The notes beneath the pieces are model-generated. The model saw only the letters and a list, made by a program, of their open reading frames with translations, made no database searches and had not been told where the DNA came from. This document shows, piece by piece, positions 34,287-43,956 of a stretch of DNA of 64,000 bases. The translations under genes and the position numbers were made by a program. Position 1 is the stretch's first letter, and each line of letters begins with the position of its first letter. The stretch is from Mycobacterium sp. DL (GTDB lineage Bacteria; Actinomycetota; Actinomycetes; Mycobacteriales; Mycobacteriaceae): contig NZ_CP155796.1 in the NCBI RefSeq assembly GCF_039729195.1, forward strand, positions 1,364,001-1,428,000, given 5' to 3'.

Positions 34287-35537
34287 TTACTCCTCGCGCA
34301 GGCGGGACTCGACGAACGCCTCCAGCGACTCCCACTGGACGACTGCGTCGGCGTAGGGCGCGCTCGGGCGGTCGACGGATTCGGGATCGAGCACGTAGGT
34401 GATCAGGTGGCCCAGCGGCGCGTCGGCCGCGAGCTTGGGCTCGACGCTGGTGTCATCGGCGTAGTCGGCGACGTCGCGGAGCAGCTCGACGGCCAGCTCC
34501 AGCTGGTCACGATCCACGCCCTCGGGGCCTTCGGCCAGGTCGTCGACAATGTCGGTCAGCACGTAGACGTTGTCGTCGGTGACGTCGACGCGCAATGAGC
34601 CGTCGGTGGCCGCGGTCCGGATGTCGTCGTAGGTGGCCAGGTCGGACAGATCGTGATCGTGCTCGTCGGCCAGGTAGCGCGCCAGCGCCCGCTCGGATCC
34701 GAACACGCTGATTCGCCCGTTGCGGCCGAGGAAGATCGGCCGGTCCTCGAGGTAGCAGCGCAAGGTGAAGAAGGTGTTGCTGCTGGTCATGATCCGAACG
34801 GGGTCGATGCCCACCCGCTGCCAGAAGTCGTCGTCGCTGCCGAGGACTCGGGTCTGGGCTGCGGCGGCCAGCTCGTCGGCTTCCTCGTCGGTGTCGACGA
34901 TGTCGTCGATGACCACGTCGTCCTCGTCGATTTCCGGCGCCGGCTCGTCGAGCTCGGCCTGGGCCTTCGCGACGGCGGCGCTGTCGACGTCGGGGGTGGT
35001 GACGATCTCGTCGATCGCGTCGATCACCTTGTCCCAGCTGCGCGCGATGATCTTCTCGATCTCGGCCCAGCGCTTGCGGCCGGCCCGCCCGCTGAACGCT
35101 TCGGCCCCGCCGCCGACGGTTCCGAGCACGGGGTTGCCGTTGAAGAACTTGGTGACCGCGGGCAGCTCGCACACCGTCCCGATCGACGACGCGACAGCGA
35201 GTGCACCGTGCAGCGCGTTCACGCCGTCTTCGGTGGGCTTCTCGGCGAGCAGTTCCTCGAAGCCCGCGAGGTCGTGGGTGTTCTCCTCGGTGGGGTCGAG
35301 CCGGTGGGCGTTCGCCTCGGTCAGCTTCTCCCACGCCGGGTGATCGGCGATGTCGTTGTCGGTGTTGGTCCGGACGAATGCCACCAGGTCGGCAACGGAT
35401 TCGAAGACGTACAGATCCTCGTCCTTGCCGAGGAAGGCCTCCCACTCGTCGCCGTCGGCGCGCCACCGCGGCGCCCACAGTGTGTACACGTCGCCCTTGG
35501 TCAGCCGCAGTTGGATGGGCACGATGTCAGCAGCCAT
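34287..35537 (-). CDS. Conserved hypothetical protein (Rv3311-like)
   Basis: A 416-residue acidic, soluble protein without signal peptide or membrane spans. It starts IVPIQLRLTKGDVYTLWAPR and repeats a similar layout in the second half (RIMTSSNTFFTLRCYLED then FLGRNGRISVFGSERALARYL), which suggests two related domains: each pairs a WRADGDEWEAFLGKDEDLYVF-like strand set with a helix. An Asp/Glu-rich linker (DEDDVVIDDIVDTDEEADEL) joins them. I recall this as a conserved actinobacterial protein next to add; function is unknown. ATG at 35537 chosen by homologous length. Confidence 0.75.
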   Translation of the reverse strand: MAADIVPIQLRLTKGDVYTLWAPRWRADGDEWEAFLGKDEDLYVFESVADLVAFVRTNTDNDIADHPAWEKLTEANAHRLDPTEENTHDLAGFEELLAEKPTEDGVNALHGALAVASSIGTVCELPAVTKFFNGNPVLGTVGGGAEAFSGRAGRKRWAEIEKIIARSWDKVIDAIDEIVTTPDVDSAAVAKAQAELDEPAPEIDEDDVVIDDIVDTDEEADELAAAAQTRVLGSDDDFWQRVGIDPVRIMTSSNTFFTLRCYLEDRPIFLGRNGRISVFGSERALARYLADEHDHDLSDLATYDDIRTAATDGSLRVDVTDDNVYVLTDIVDDLAEGPEGVDRDQLELAVELLRDVADYADDTSVEPKLAADAPLGHLITYVLDPESVDRPSAPYADAVVQWESLEAFVESRLREE

Positions 35538-35641
35538 GGCGCACAGCGTAGCGACCTGCCTCCACGCGAATTCCGACACCGTTGCCGTACCGCAACAGGA
35601 TCGTCGCTCGAGACGCCGTGCGGGCTTGTCAGGATGGCCGG

Positions 35642-36511
35642 ATGGTCAGCGTGGGATTACACAGTCTCGGCATCGGCGCTGGCGCGTCCAGGATGGTGAT
35701 CGACGCAGTGGCCGCCGCGGCCGAGCGGTGCGGGTTCGCGACGCTGTGGGCGGGTGAGCACGTCGTCATGGTCGACGAACCGGTGTCGCGGTATCCGTAC
35801 GCCGACGACGGGCGGATCGCGGTTCCGGCCACGGCGGACTGGCTCGACCCGATGATCGCGCTCAGTTTCGCCGCGGCGGCGACCAACCGGATCGGGTTGG
35901 CGACCGGGGTGCTGTTGCTTCCCGAGCACAACCCGGTCCTGATCGCCAAACAAGCCGCCTCGCTGGACAGGCTGAGCGCCGGCAGGTTCGCGATGGGGAT
36001 CGGCATCGGTTGGGCCAAGGAGGAGTTCGACGCGCTCGGGGTGCCGTTCGCCCGGCGTGCGGCCCGCACGGCTGAATACGTCGCCGCGATTCGTGCCCTC
36101 TGGAGCGACGACGTCGCCTCGTTCTGCGGGGAGTTCGTGTCGTTCGACAAGATCCGCGTCAAACCCAGGCCGCATCATGGCGTAGTGCCGGTGATCTGCG
36201 GAGGCAACAGCGACGCCGCACTGCGCCGGGTCGCCGCGTGGGGTGATGGCTGGTACGGCTTCAATCTGGCCGATGTCGAGGAGGCGGCCACCCGGATCTC
36301 GGTACTGAGACGCGAGTGCCGCGAAGTCGGTCGCGACATGGGGGAGCTGAGGTTGTCGGTGGCGTTGCGTGAGCCGGTGCCGGCCGATCTGGGCAGGCTG
36401 GCCGACGTCGGCGTCGACGAGTTGGTTCTGGTGGCGTCTCCTCCCGCGGATCCGATCGCCGCCGAGGCGTGGGTCGAGGACCTGGCACGCGAGTGGCTGA
36501 CGAACGGTTGA
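35642..36511 (+). CDS. LLM class F420-dependent oxidoreductase
   Basis: A 289-residue luciferase-like monooxygenase-fold enzyme, probably using coenzyme F420, which mycobacteria make. Signatures: GFATLWAGEHVV (strand 2), TNRIGLATGVLLLPEHNPVLIAKQAASLDRLSAGRFAMGIGIGW in the barrel, then CGEFVSFDKIRVKPRP and GGNSDAALRRVAAWGDGWYGF. The substrate is unknown. The ATG at 35642 precedes VSVGLHSLGIG. It stands alone, convergent with the NlpC/P60 gene. Confidence 0.85.
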   Translation: MVSVGLHSLGIGAGASRMVIDAVAAAAERCGFATLWAGEHVVMVDEPVSRYPYADDGRIAVPATADWLDPMIALSFAAAATNRIGLATGVLLLPEHNPVLIAKQAASLDRLSAGRFAMGIGIGWAKEEFDALGVPFARRAARTAEYVAAIRALWSDDVASFCGEFVSFDKIRVKPRPHHGVVPVICGGNSDAALRRVAAWGDGWYGFNLADVEEAATRISVLRRECREVGRDMGELRLSVALREPVPADLGRLADVGVDELVLVASPPADPIAAEAWVEDLAREWLTNG

Positions 36512-36518
36512 CGGGCCA

Positions 36519-37622
36519 CTATGCCGTCGGCCGCCAGAAACCCTGGAAACCCTGCCCGGCGTTGGCGGTCCTGATCGGGGACAACTTGACGGGATCACCT
36601 GCTTCGACCATCAGGTTGTCCCCGACGACCATCGCGACGTGGCCGTCCCACACCGCCAGGTCGCCGGGCAGTACCGCGCCCTGGGCGATCGAGGCGCCGA
36701 TGTCCTGCTCCTGTGCCAGCCGCGGGATGTTCAGTCCCGCTTCGTGATACGCCCACTGGGTGAGCCCGCTGCAGTCCAGGCCGACGCCCGGTGCCGTGCC
36801 GCCCCACTGGTAGGGCACCCCGAGTTGGGTCAGCGCGTGGCGCACCGCGCTGGCGGCGACGGCGTTGGGTGCCATCACCACGGTGCCGTCGGGCAGTCGC
36901 ACCGCCACGCCCTCGCCGAACAGCGCCGCGTCCGGCGCCTCCGCTCCGTCCGGTCGGGTGAACCCGGCCATGTCGGCCGACACGCCGGAGCCGCTCCAGC
37001 CGGGTGCCCCCATCGGAGTGCCGCCGGCGAAGCCGGATCCCATCCCCGTCGGCGCCGCGCCACCGAACCCGGCCGGCGTCGCGCCGCCGTAGCCCGCCGG
37101 CGAGGTGGCGGCGGGGGAGCGTGGCGTGTCCAGCGCGGCCGCGTGCCCGTCCAGTTCGGCTATGAGCTCCTCGACGATCGCGATCGCCTCCGTCAGGCTC
37201 CGGCGTGCCTCGGCCAGCAGCTCCTTGGCGACCCCCGGCTGATCCAAACGGGGCTCCAGCACGCTTGCCGTGGCCTCGAACTCGTCGACGATGCCCTGCA
37301 GGCGACGGTGGGCCCGCGTCACCGCCGCGGCGGCGCTGTCGGCGGTGGCACCCAGGCTCCCTGCCCGCTCGGCGGCGTCGTCGATCGCCGCAGCCGTCGT
37401 CGCCGCGAACTGCGCTGCCGCGTCGGCGCCCGCGCCCGACCAGCCGTCTGCTGCCTGCCGCCACGCCTGTCCCGCCGAGCGCGCGACATCGGTCAGGGAG
37501 TCGCGCACCCCGGTCAGCACCGCGGCGGGGTCGCCCACCGGGTCCGCTGACCATCCCGGGCCGACCAGCGCCTGCACCCGGCGGATCGGGGTGCTCAATG
37601 CCGACACCAGTGCGCTGGGCAT
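36519..37622 (-). CDS. NlpC/P60 peptidoglycan hydrolase with helical N-terminal domain
   Basis: A 367-residue protein. Residues 1-165 are almost entirely helical and Ala-rich (AQFAATTAAAIDDAAERAGS; AVTRAHRRLQGIVDEFEATA), like type VII secretion substrates. A Gly/Pro linker (about 170-240) precedes an NlpC/P60 peptidase: catalytic Cys in GLDCSGLTQWAY (about 283) and His in WDGHVAMVVG (about 326). No Sec signal is visible, so export through a type VII system is the likely route. The ATG overlaps the stop of the upstream EspC-like gene by one base (TGATG). Confidence 0.82.
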   Translation of the reverse strand: MPSALVSALSTPIRRVQALVGPGWSADPVGDPAAVLTGVRDSLTDVARSAGQAWRQAADGWSGAGADAAAQFAATTAAAIDDAAERAGSLGATADSAAAAVTRAHRRLQGIVDEFEATASVLEPRLDQPGVAKELLAEARRSLTEAIAIVEELIAELDGHAAALDTPRSPAATSPAGYGGATPAGFGGAAPTGMGSGFAGGTPMGAPGWSGSGVSADMAGFTRPDGAEAPDAALFGEGVAVRLPDGTVVMAPNAVAASAVRHALTQLGVPYQWGGTAPGVGLDCSGLTQWAYHEAGLNIPRLAQEQDIGASIAQGAVLPGDLAVWDGHVAMVVGDNLMVEAGDPVKLSPIRTANAGQGFQGFWRPTA

Positions 37623-37921
37623 CACCACCTACCGGTGAGCCGGGCCCCGGCATCCGCGTCGGTCACCTCATAGGCACGCGCCGTCCCCGTCGCCGCGGTG
37701 CGGGCCGCCGCCAGCGAGCCACCCAGATCGGCGACGACGCCGGCCTCGCGTTCGGCGGCTCGAACCAGCGCCGCCTGGAACCGCGCTCCGACCGGACCCA
37801 GCGTCGGGGCCGACACGGCGGACAGGCGGGCGGCGACCGCGTCGAGGTCCGCCGCGTGGCCCGCCGTGGTCGACCCGTAAGCGCGGATCAGGTCGGTGTC
37901 TGCAGACAAACGCGCGTGCAT
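37622..37921 (-). CDS. EspC-like type VII secretion target protein
   Basis: A 99-residue helical protein beginning [20 protein letters not shown] with [12 protein letters not shown], resembling the EspC/type VII secretion target family of about 100 residues. A YxxxD/E-type signal may be present near the C terminus (YEVTD). It is translationally coupled with the NlpC/P60 gene; pairs of a small helical partner and a larger effector are the normal type VII arrangement. It is divergent from upp. No genes for the secretion machinery are in the window. Confidence 0.72.
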   Translation of the reverse strand: MHARLSADTDLIRAYGSTTAGHAADLDAVAARLSAVSAPTLGPVGARFQAALVRAAEREAGVVADLGGSLAAARTAATGTARAYEVTDADAGARLTGRW

Positions 37922-37973
37922 GGAAGGTAGGACGCCGGGAAACCCCGTTCGGTTCCCATTAGGGTGGCACTCC

Positions 37974-38597
37974 ATGGACGTGCGCGTGGTCGACCATCCG
38001 CTGGCCGCGGCGCGGCTGACCACCCTGCGCGACGAGCGCACCGACAATGCGGGCTTCCGTGCTGCGCTGCGGGATCTCACCTTGATGCTCGTGTACGAGG
38101 CCACCCGGGACCTGGCGATCGAGACCGTCGCGGTCCGCACCCCGATGGCCGACACCGCGGGGGTGAAGCTGGCCAACCCGCCGCTGCTGGTCCCGGTGCT
38201 GCGGGCAGGCCTGGGCATGGTGGATCAGGCGCACGCGTTGATCCCGGAGGCGCGGGTCGGCTTTGTCGGGGTGGCGCGCAACGAGGAGACGCATCAGCCC
38301 ACGCCCTACCTGGAGTCGCTACCCGACGACCTGAGTGCGCAGCCGGTGATCGTGCTCGACCCGATGCTGGCGACCGGCGGTTCGATGGTGCACACCATCG
38401 AGCTCCTCTACGCCCGCGACGCCGTCGACATCACGGCCATCTGCGTGGTCGTCGCGCCGGAAGGCATTGCGGCGCTGGAGAAAGTGGCGCCGATGATGCG
38501 GCTCTACACCGCGACGATCGACTCGGGTCTCAACGACATCGCCTACATCGTCCCCGGCCTGGGTGACGCCGGCGACCGCCAGTTCGGCCCCCGCTGA
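37974..38597 (+). CDS. upp: Uracil phosphoribosyltransferase
   Basis: A 207-residue enzyme making UMP from uracil and PRPP. The PRPP loop [14 protein letters not shown] lies near 125-138, the uracil-binding end is [18 protein letters not shown], and [12 protein letters not shown] is the conserved N-terminal strand. The ATG at 37974 gives normal length. It follows the divergent EspC-like gene by 52 bp and, with cdd, deoA, add and punA, belongs to nucleoside salvage. Confidence 0.95.
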   Translation: MDVRVVDHPLAAARLTTLRDERTDNAGFRAALRDLTLMLVYEATRDLAIETVAVRTPMADTAGVKLANPPLLVPVLRAGLGMVDQAHALIPEARVGFVGVARNEETHQPTPYLESLPDDLSAQPVIVLDPMLATGGSMVHTIELLYARDAVDITAICVVVAPEGIAALEKVAPMMRLYTATIDSGLNDIAYIVPGLGDAGDRQFGPR

Positions 38598-38602
38598 CCA
38601 CC

Positions 38603-38665
38603 CGCCGAAACTGTACTCCACGCGCCGTATGCCTCGAAAACCTCACGTGGAATACAGTTTCGGCG
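38603..38665. repeat. Family A palindrome, copy A2 (63 bp)
   Basis: Arms start CGCCGAAACTGTACTCCACG and end with the complement apart from a mismatch or two. It lies between the convergent upp and phosphomannomutase genes, and could serve as a shared terminator. Confidence 0.85.
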
Positions 38666-38669
38666 AGGG

Positions 38670-40262
38670 CTAGCCCCAGTTGTGTACATTCGTGGCGACG
38701 GCGTCCTGCACCTTTTGCGCCCGATCGCGAGCTGCCGCCAACTCCCCGGTGCAGCGGACCTCGATGTAGGACTTGAGCTTCGGCTCGGTGCCGGACGGTC
38801 GCGTCACCACCCGCACCGATGTCGCGTCGTCGCCACCGCTGAACACCAGGGCGTCGGTGCGAGGCTGCAGGTCGGTAACGGCGACGGCGACGCCGGCCAT
38901 GGACGTCGGCGGGTTGGCTCGCAGCCGCTCCATCAGCATGGCGGCCTCGGCGGGGGAGTCGACCCGGCGGGTGACCGCGGCGGTGGTGTGCACGCCGTGA
39001 CGGCGAGCCAGGTCGTCGAGCGCGTCGAGCATCGTGAGTCCTTTGGCCCGCAGTGCCACGACGAGGTCACATACCAGCACGGCGGCGCTGATGCCGTCCT
39101 TGTCGCGGACCGCCGCGGGGTCCACGCAGTGCCCGATCGCCTCCTCGTAGGCGTACACCAGCGTCCCGGGCACATCCTCGTCGGCGCGCGCCAACCACTT
39201 GAAACCCGTGAGCGTTTCGACGTGCCGCGCCCCGTGCTCGGCGGCGATACGCGACAGCATCCGCGACGACACCACGGTGCTCGCCACCACCGCCTGATCC
39301 CGGCAACCGGACAGAATGTAATCGCCAAGCAGCCAACCGGTTTCGTCGCCGGTGAGCATCCGCCACCCGGTTGGGGTCGGCACGCCGACAGCGCACCGGT
39401 CGGCGTCGGGATCGAGTGCGATGGCGATCTCCGCGTCGACATCGGCGGCCAGGGCGAGCAGACGGTCGACCGCGCCCGGTTCCTCCGGGTTCGGAAACGT
39501 CACCGTGGGGAAGTCGGGGTCCGGCGTGAACTGGCTGTCGACGACGTGCACGTCACCAAAACCGGCGAGCGCCAACGCATCCAGAGCGAACTCGCCACCC
39601 ACCCCGTGCATCGGCGTCAGGGCGACGCGGGCGGAACCGGTGCCCCGGCGGACTGCGGCCGCCCGTTCGACGTAGTCGCGTAACGGCTGGAAACCGCTGG
39701 GCGCGAGGGGTGTTCGGGCAATCTCGTCCGCCGGCGGTGCTGCCGCGATGGCGTCTTCGATGTCGCGGTCGATGGGTTCGACGATCTGCAGCCCGCCCGG
39801 GAAGTACACCTTGTAGCCGTTGTCCGTGGCCGGGTTGTGTGACGCGGTGATCTGCACGCCCGCGGCCGCCCCCATGGTACGGACGGCGAACGCCACCGCG
39901 GGGGTGGGGACGGGGGAGGGCATCAGGGTGACGGAAAAGCCCTGAGCGGCAAAGACTTCAGCAACGGCGCGACCGAACTCCGCTGAGCGGTGGCGGGCGT
40001 CGTAGCCGACCACCACCGCGGAGTCCAGCGACCGATCGGTGAGAACGCGGGCGACGCCCCAGGTCGCACGCAGCACCACCGCCAGGTTCATCCCGTTGGG
40101 GCCGGCGCGCAGCGGGCCACGAAGCCCCGCGGTGCCGAACGTCAGGGGTGTCGCGAACCGGCCGGCGAGCTCGTCGTCGCTGCAGGCCGCAAGCTCGGCG
40201 GCAGATCCCGGGTCGGGGTCATGAGCGATCCATTCGGCCACGACGTCCGCGAGGTCACTCAT
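38670..40262 (-). CDS. pmmB: Phosphohexomutase (phosphomannomutase/phosphoglucomutase)
   Basis: A 530-residue alpha-D-phosphohexomutase. The phospho-Ser is in TASHNPATDNGYKVY (about residue 140), the metal loop is DPDADR (about 282), the sugar-specificity loop is a GFKWL/YAYEEAIG pair, and the phosphate-binding loop is RPSGTEPKLK near the C terminus. Order with upp and punA is as recalled for pmmB in M. tuberculosis. Sugar specificity cannot be read with certainty. The ATG at 40262 is chosen as it follows a GGTGGGG stretch. Confidence 0.9.
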   Translation of the reverse strand: MSDLADVVAEWIAHDPDPGSAAELAACSDDELAGRFATPLTFGTAGLRGPLRAGPNGMNLAVVLRATWGVARVLTDRSLDSAVVVGYDARHRSAEFGRAVAEVFAAQGFSVTLMPSPVPTPAVAFAVRTMGAAAGVQITASHNPATDNGYKVYFPGGLQIVEPIDRDIEDAIAAAPPADEIARTPLAPSGFQPLRDYVERAAAVRRGTGSARVALTPMHGVGGEFALDALALAGFGDVHVVDSQFTPDPDFPTVTFPNPEEPGAVDRLLALAADVDAEIAIALDPDADRCAVGVPTPTGWRMLTGDETGWLLGDYILSGCRDQAVVASTVVSSRMLSRIAAEHGARHVETLTGFKWLARADEDVPGTLVYAYEEAIGHCVDPAAVRDKDGISAAVLVCDLVVALRAKGLTMLDALDDLARRHGVHTTAAVTRRVDSPAEAAMLMERLRANPPTSMAGVAVAVTDLQPRTDALVFSGGDDATSVRVVTRPSGTEPKLKSYIEVRCTGELAAARDRAQKVQDAVATNVHNWG

Positions 40263-40324
40263 CGCTCCACCCCACCAGAGGCCGATTCGGCGCGCAAACA
40301 CCCCGCGGCGCGCAAACCCGTCGG

Positions 40325-40765
40325 CTATCGCGCCGAATCCGCATCGGCCAGCTTGCGCAGGATCGGGGCCACCAGCATCAGCAGGTCGAACTCCAGGGTC
40401 GAGAGCGTGTCGCGCATCGTGTCGCGCAGCCAGGCGTCGCGTTCGGCGCGGTCGGCGGCCAACAGTTCCCCACCCGCTTCGGTGAGCTCGACGAGCTGAC
40501 GGCGCCGGTCGGTCTCGTCGGGGCGGCGGTTGATCAGCTTGCGGGCCTCGAGCTCGTTGAGGGAGTCGGTCAACGACTGGACTCTGACCTGCATGAGGAC
40601 GCCGAGCTCGGCCGGCGTGGTGACGGCGGCGCGGCTGATCTCTCCGAGTAGCTGCATCTGGGTGAGCGTCAAGGCGTTGTCGGGTCGGTGCCTGCGGATC
40701 TGCCGGGCGATCGCCATCACCGACTCGCGCAGCTCGGTGGCCGCCGAGGACGGGGGACTATCCAT
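40325..40765 (-). CDS. MarR family transcriptional regulator
   Basis: A 146-residue winged-helix protein. The recognition region is TPAELGVLMQVRVQSLTDSL with the following wing DETDRRRQLVELTEAGGELL; LTLTQMQLLGEI is the MarR entry helix. The ATG at 40765 is preferred: an upstream ATG at 40789 would translate a perfect operator-like palindrome. It is divergent from the AbrB-type transporter, the natural target. Confidence 0.85.
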   Translation of the reverse strand: MDSPPSSAATELRESVMAIARQIRRHRPDNALTLTQMQLLGEISRAAVTTPAELGVLMQVRVQSLTDSLNELEARKLINRRPDETDRRRQLVELTEAGGELLAADRAERDAWLRDTMRDTLSTLEFDLLMLVAPILRKLADADSAR

Positions 40766-40770
40766 AGAAA

Positions 40771-40786
40771 CCAAGGTATACCTTGG
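40771..40786. promoter_or_regulatory. Perfect 16-bp palindrome, candidate MarR operator
   Basis: CCAAGGTATACCTTGG reads the same on both strands. It lies 5 bp upstream of the MarR ATG and overlaps possible -10 boxes (TATACC or TACCTT), as expected for autorepression. Confidence 0.65.
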
Positions 40787-40832
40787 CAATAGTCATCGAC
40801 AAGAGCAGAAACCAGGCTTTGCGATCATGAAA

Positions 40833-40852
40833 TAGTAAGTGCATACTTGCTA
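40833..40852. promoter_or_regulatory. Interrupted palindrome before the AbrB-type transporter
   Basis: TAGtAAGT-GCAT-ACTTgCTA, a 20-bp near-perfect inverted repeat, ends 5 bp before the transporter ATG at 40858. It differs from the palindrome at 40771, so a second regulator is possible. Confidence 0.4.
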
Positions 40853-40857
40853 TCGGT

Positions 40858-41982
40858 ATGAAGTGGATGCGACTGATACTCAGGTGGGTGCTGCTGCTGG
40901 CGGCGACTGCAGCCGTCACCGTTCCGTTGACGCTGGTCGGTGTCCCGTCGGCGGCGCTGTTCGCCGCACTGGTCGTCGGCATCGTCCTGGCGCTGATGGC
41001 GAAGGGGCCGGGGCGGGTCCCGCGCAAGCTCGGCCTCGCCGCCCAGGGGGTGCTCGGTGTCTACATCGGCACGATGGTCCAGCAGGACGCGGTGGCCGCA
41101 CTCGGCGGTGACTGGCCCATCGTCATCGGCATCGCCGTGGCGACCCTGCTGCTCAGCGTCATCGCCGGGGTACTGCTGGGACTGCGCCGCGACGTCACGC
41201 CGCTGACCGGGTCTCTGGCCCTGACGGCAGGCGGCGCCTCCGGGCTGGTGGCCATCGCCCGCGAACTCGGCGGCGACGACCGCGTGGTCGCCGTCGTCCA
41301 GTACCTGCGGGTTGCGCTCGTCACTGCGTCGATGCCCGTCGTCGTCACCCTCATCTACCACGCCGACAAGTCCCGACCTGACGCTGCGACCGCGCCCACC
41401 GACCAGGCTCCGTGGTACCTCAGTGTCGGCATGGTCGTCGTGCTGGTGCTCGTCGGCGCCACTGCCGGCCGGCTGATCCGGCTGCCCGGGGCGGCACTGC
41501 TCGGTCCGCTCGCGCTGACGGTCGTGCTCGAACTCAGTGGGCTGTCGTTCGGAATGTCGGTGCCGATGGTGCTGGTCCAGGCGGGCTACATGCTGATCGG
41601 CTGGCAGGCCGGCCTGGCCTTCAACCGCGAGGCGCTGCGCACCGTCGGACGGCTGCTGCCCGCGGCCGTCGGGCTGATCGTCGCGCTGACGGTCGCCACC
41701 GCCGGGCTCGGGGTGTTGCTGGCCCACGTCACCGGCCTGACCCCGCTGGAGGGTTACCTGGCGACCAGCCCCGGCGGCGTGTACGCGGTGCTGGCCACCG
41801 CAGTGGAGACCGGGTCCAACGTCACGTTCATCATCGCCGCGCAGGTGGTGCGGATCCTGCTGATGCTGTTCGCCGCGCCGCTGCTGGCCCGCGGCGTGGT
41901 GTGGGCGAGCCGCAAACTCGGCCGCGATCAGACCCGGGCGATCACCGAGGACAGCAGGGAGCCCATCCGGGTTGCCGACTGA
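40858..41982 (+). CDS. AbrB-type membrane protein (putative transporter)
   Basis: A 374-residue membrane protein of the AbrB/ammonia-monooxygenase-like (PF05145-type) family, which is unrelated to the AbrB DNA-binding protein. Two homologous halves of about five helices each are visible: [21 protein letters not shown] at the start, and [20 protein letters not shown] with [20 protein letters not shown] in the second half. [20 protein letters not shown] is a conserved later motif. Substrate is unknown. The last 55 bp overlap the convergent purine nucleoside phosphorylase gene. Confidence 0.8.
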   Translation: MKWMRLILRWVLLLAATAAVTVPLTLVGVPSAALFAALVVGIVLALMAKGPGRVPRKLGLAAQGVLGVYIGTMVQQDAVAALGGDWPIVIGIAVATLLLSVIAGVLLGLRRDVTPLTGSLALTAGGASGLVAIARELGGDDRVVAVVQYLRVALVTASMPVVVTLIYHADKSRPDAATAPTDQAPWYLSVGMVVVLVLVGATAGRLIRLPGAALLGPLALTVVLELSGLSFGMSVPMVLVQAGYMLIGWQAGLAFNREALRTVGRLLPAAVGLIVALTVATAGLGVLLAHVTGLTPLEGYLATSPGGVYAVLATAVETGSNVTFIIAAQVVRILLMLFAAPLLARGVVWASRKLGRDQTRAITEDSREPIRVAD

Positions 41983-42722
41983 CGGCCCGCCTCGAGCACC
42001 TCGTCGTGGCTGAGCGGCTGGCCTGTCATCCCGGCCGCCAGGTTCGTCACCAGCGACACTCCCAGTACCTGTGCGCCCGCGGCGCGTGCGGCGATCGTCT
42101 CGTGCACCGTCGACATGCCGACCAGGTCGGCGCCCAGGGTGCGCAGCATCCGGATCTCGGCCGGCGTCTCGTAGTGCGGCCCCGGCAGGCCCGCGTAGAC
42201 GCCGTCGGCCAGCGTCGGGTCGATCTCGCGTGCGAGGGCCCGCAGCCGCGGCGAGTATGCGTCGACGAGGTCCACGAACTCGGCTCCGACCAGCGGCGAT
42301 CGGGCGGTCAAGTTGAGGTGGTCGCTGATCAGCACGGGCTGGCCCACCGCGAAGTCCGGCCGCAGACCTCCCGCGGCGTTCGTCAGCACCACGGTGTGCG
42401 CGCCGGCTGCGCAGGCGGTCCGCACCGGATGCACGACGTGGCGCAGGTCGTGTCCCTCGTAGGCGTGGATCCGGCCGACGAGCACCAGCACCCGATGCGG
42501 TCCGACCCGCAGCGACAGCACCTGGCCGCCGTGTCCCTGGGCGCTGGGCGGGGTGAAGCCGGGCAGCTCGGCCATCGGGACGACGGCCGTCGCGTCGCCG
42601 AGCGCAGACACCGCCGGAGCCCAGCCGGACCCGAGCACCACCGCGATGTCGTGCGCGTCGACGCCGGTGCGCTCGGCCAGCGCGGCGGCGGCCAGCCGGG
42701 CCTGCTCCAACGGTTGCTCCAC
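41928..42722 (-). CDS. punA: Purine nucleoside phosphorylase
   Basis: A 264-residue trimeric-type PNP that splits (deoxy)inosine and guanosine. Signatures: [11 protein letters not shown] (phosphate), [67 protein letters not shown], and [15 protein letters not shown] (base-binding). The GTG at 42722 is selected by match to the recalled M. tuberculosis N terminus. It overlaps the 3' end of the AbrB-type gene. amiB1 is divergent 55 bp away. Confidence 0.93.
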   Translation of the reverse strand: MEQPLEQARLAAAALAERTGVDAHDIAVVLGSGWAPAVSALGDATAVVPMAELPGFTPPSAQGHGGQVLSLRVGPHRVLVLVGRIHAYEGHDLRHVVHPVRTACAAGAHTVVLTNAAGGLRPDFAVGQPVLISDHLNLTARSPLVGAEFVDLVDAYSPRLRALAREIDPTLADGVYAGLPGPHYETPAEIRMLRTLGADLVGMSTVHETIAARAAGAQVLGVSLVTNLAAGMTGQPLSHDEVLEAGRQSATRMGSLLSSVIARV

Positions 42723-42765
42723 GCCCGGCAGCTTAAGGCCGATCAGCCGTTCCGACGAGCAGTGA

Positions 42766-42771
42766 GATACT
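42766..42771 (+). promoter_or_regulatory. -10 box of amiB1, probably leaderless
   Basis: GATACT lies 6 nt before the ATG at 42778, at the spacing seen for leaderless mycobacterial genes. No Shine-Dalgarno is visible in the short gap. Confidence 0.4.
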
Positions 42772-42777
42772 GCCTTA

Positions 42778-43956
42778 ATGCTCACGGCCGCGTCCTCCTG
42801 CGTCGAAGACGTGGTGACCGCACGCCGCGGCGACCTCGTGGAGCTGTCCCACGCGATCCACGCCGAACCTGAACTCGCGTTTGCCGAGCACCGCAGCTGC
42901 GCCAAGACCCAGGCGCTCGTCGCCGAACGGGGCTTTCACATCACGACCGGGCCGGCGGGGCTGGACACCGCGTTTCGTGCCGAGTTCGGCAGCGGCCCGC
43001 TGGTCATCGGCATCTGTGCCGAGTACGACGCCCTGCCCGACATCGGCCACGCATGCGGGCACAACATCATCGCCGCGGCCGCGGTCGGCACCGCGTTGGC
43101 GCTCGCCGACGTCGCCGACGACCTCGGGCTGACGGTGGTGCTGCTCGGCACTCCCGCCGAGGAGGCAGGCGGGGGCAAGGTGCTGATGCTCGAGGCCGGC
43201 GTGTTCGACGACATCGCCGCGACGGTGATGCTGCACCCCGGACCGATCGACATCGCCGCGGCTCGCTCGCTGGCGCTGTCGGAGGCGACGATCCGATACA
43301 CCGGCCGGGAGTCGCATGCCGCGGTCGCGCCATATCTGGGGATCAACGCCGCCGACGCGGTGACGGTCGCGCAGGTGGCTGTCGGCCTGTTGCGTCAGCA
43401 GTTGGCGCCGGGGCAGATGGTGCACGGCATCGTCTCCGACGGCGGCCAGGCGGCCAACGTGATCCCGGCGCACACCGAGCTCCGCTACACGATGCGGGCC
43501 GACAACTCGGAGTCGTTGCGCGAGTTGGAGTCTCGGATCGCCGGCTGTTTCGCCGCGGGTGCGGTGGCCACGGGTTGCGAGCACGCCGTCACCGAGACCG
43601 CACCGGCGTATGCCGAGTTGCTTCCCGATCCGTGGCTGTCGAAGACCCTGCGGGCCGAGATGGTGCGCCTGGGCCGCACGCCCGTCGCTCAGGACGTCGA
43701 GGCGTCGCTGCCGCTGGGCAGCACGGACATGGGCAACGTCACCCAGGTGATGCCGGGAATCCACCCGATCGTCGGCATCGACGCCGGCGGGGCCTCCATC
43801 CATCAACCGGCGTTCGCGGCGGCGGCCGTGTCGGCGAGTGCGGACACCGCGGTCGTCGAGGGCTCGATCATGCTGGCCCGCACGGTTGTTGCGCTCGCCG
43901 CTGACCCGGTGCAACGTGACCGGGTGCTCGAACATCAGCGGAGGCGCGCGTCATGA
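42778..43956 (+). CDS. amiB1: M20 family amidohydrolase (AmiB1-like)
   Basis: A 392-residue M20D metallopeptidase, a relative of N-acyl amino acid or p-aminobenzoyl-glutamate hydrolases. [15 protein letters not shown] contains the metal His/Cys pair (about 86-92), and [15 protein letters not shown] the catalytic Glu-Glu; a dimerisation lid occupies the middle, and a second metal His occurs later. The real substrate is not known. Overlaps the next gene by ATGA. Confidence 0.87.
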   Translation: MLTAASSCVEDVVTARRGDLVELSHAIHAEPELAFAEHRSCAKTQALVAERGFHITTGPAGLDTAFRAEFGSGPLVIGICAEYDALPDIGHACGHNIIAAAAVGTALALADVADDLGLTVVLLGTPAEEAGGGKVLMLEAGVFDDIAATVMLHPGPIDIAAARSLALSEATIRYTGRESHAAVAPYLGINAADAVTVAQVAVGLLRQQLAPGQMVHGIVSDGGQAANVIPAHTELRYTMRADNSESLRELESRIAGCFAAGAVATGCEHAVTETAPAYAELLPDPWLSKTLRAEMVRLGRTPVAQDVEASLPLGSTDMGNVTQVMPGIHPIVGIDAGGASIHQPAFAAAAVSASADTAVVEGSIMLARTVVALAADPVQRDRVLEHQRRRAS

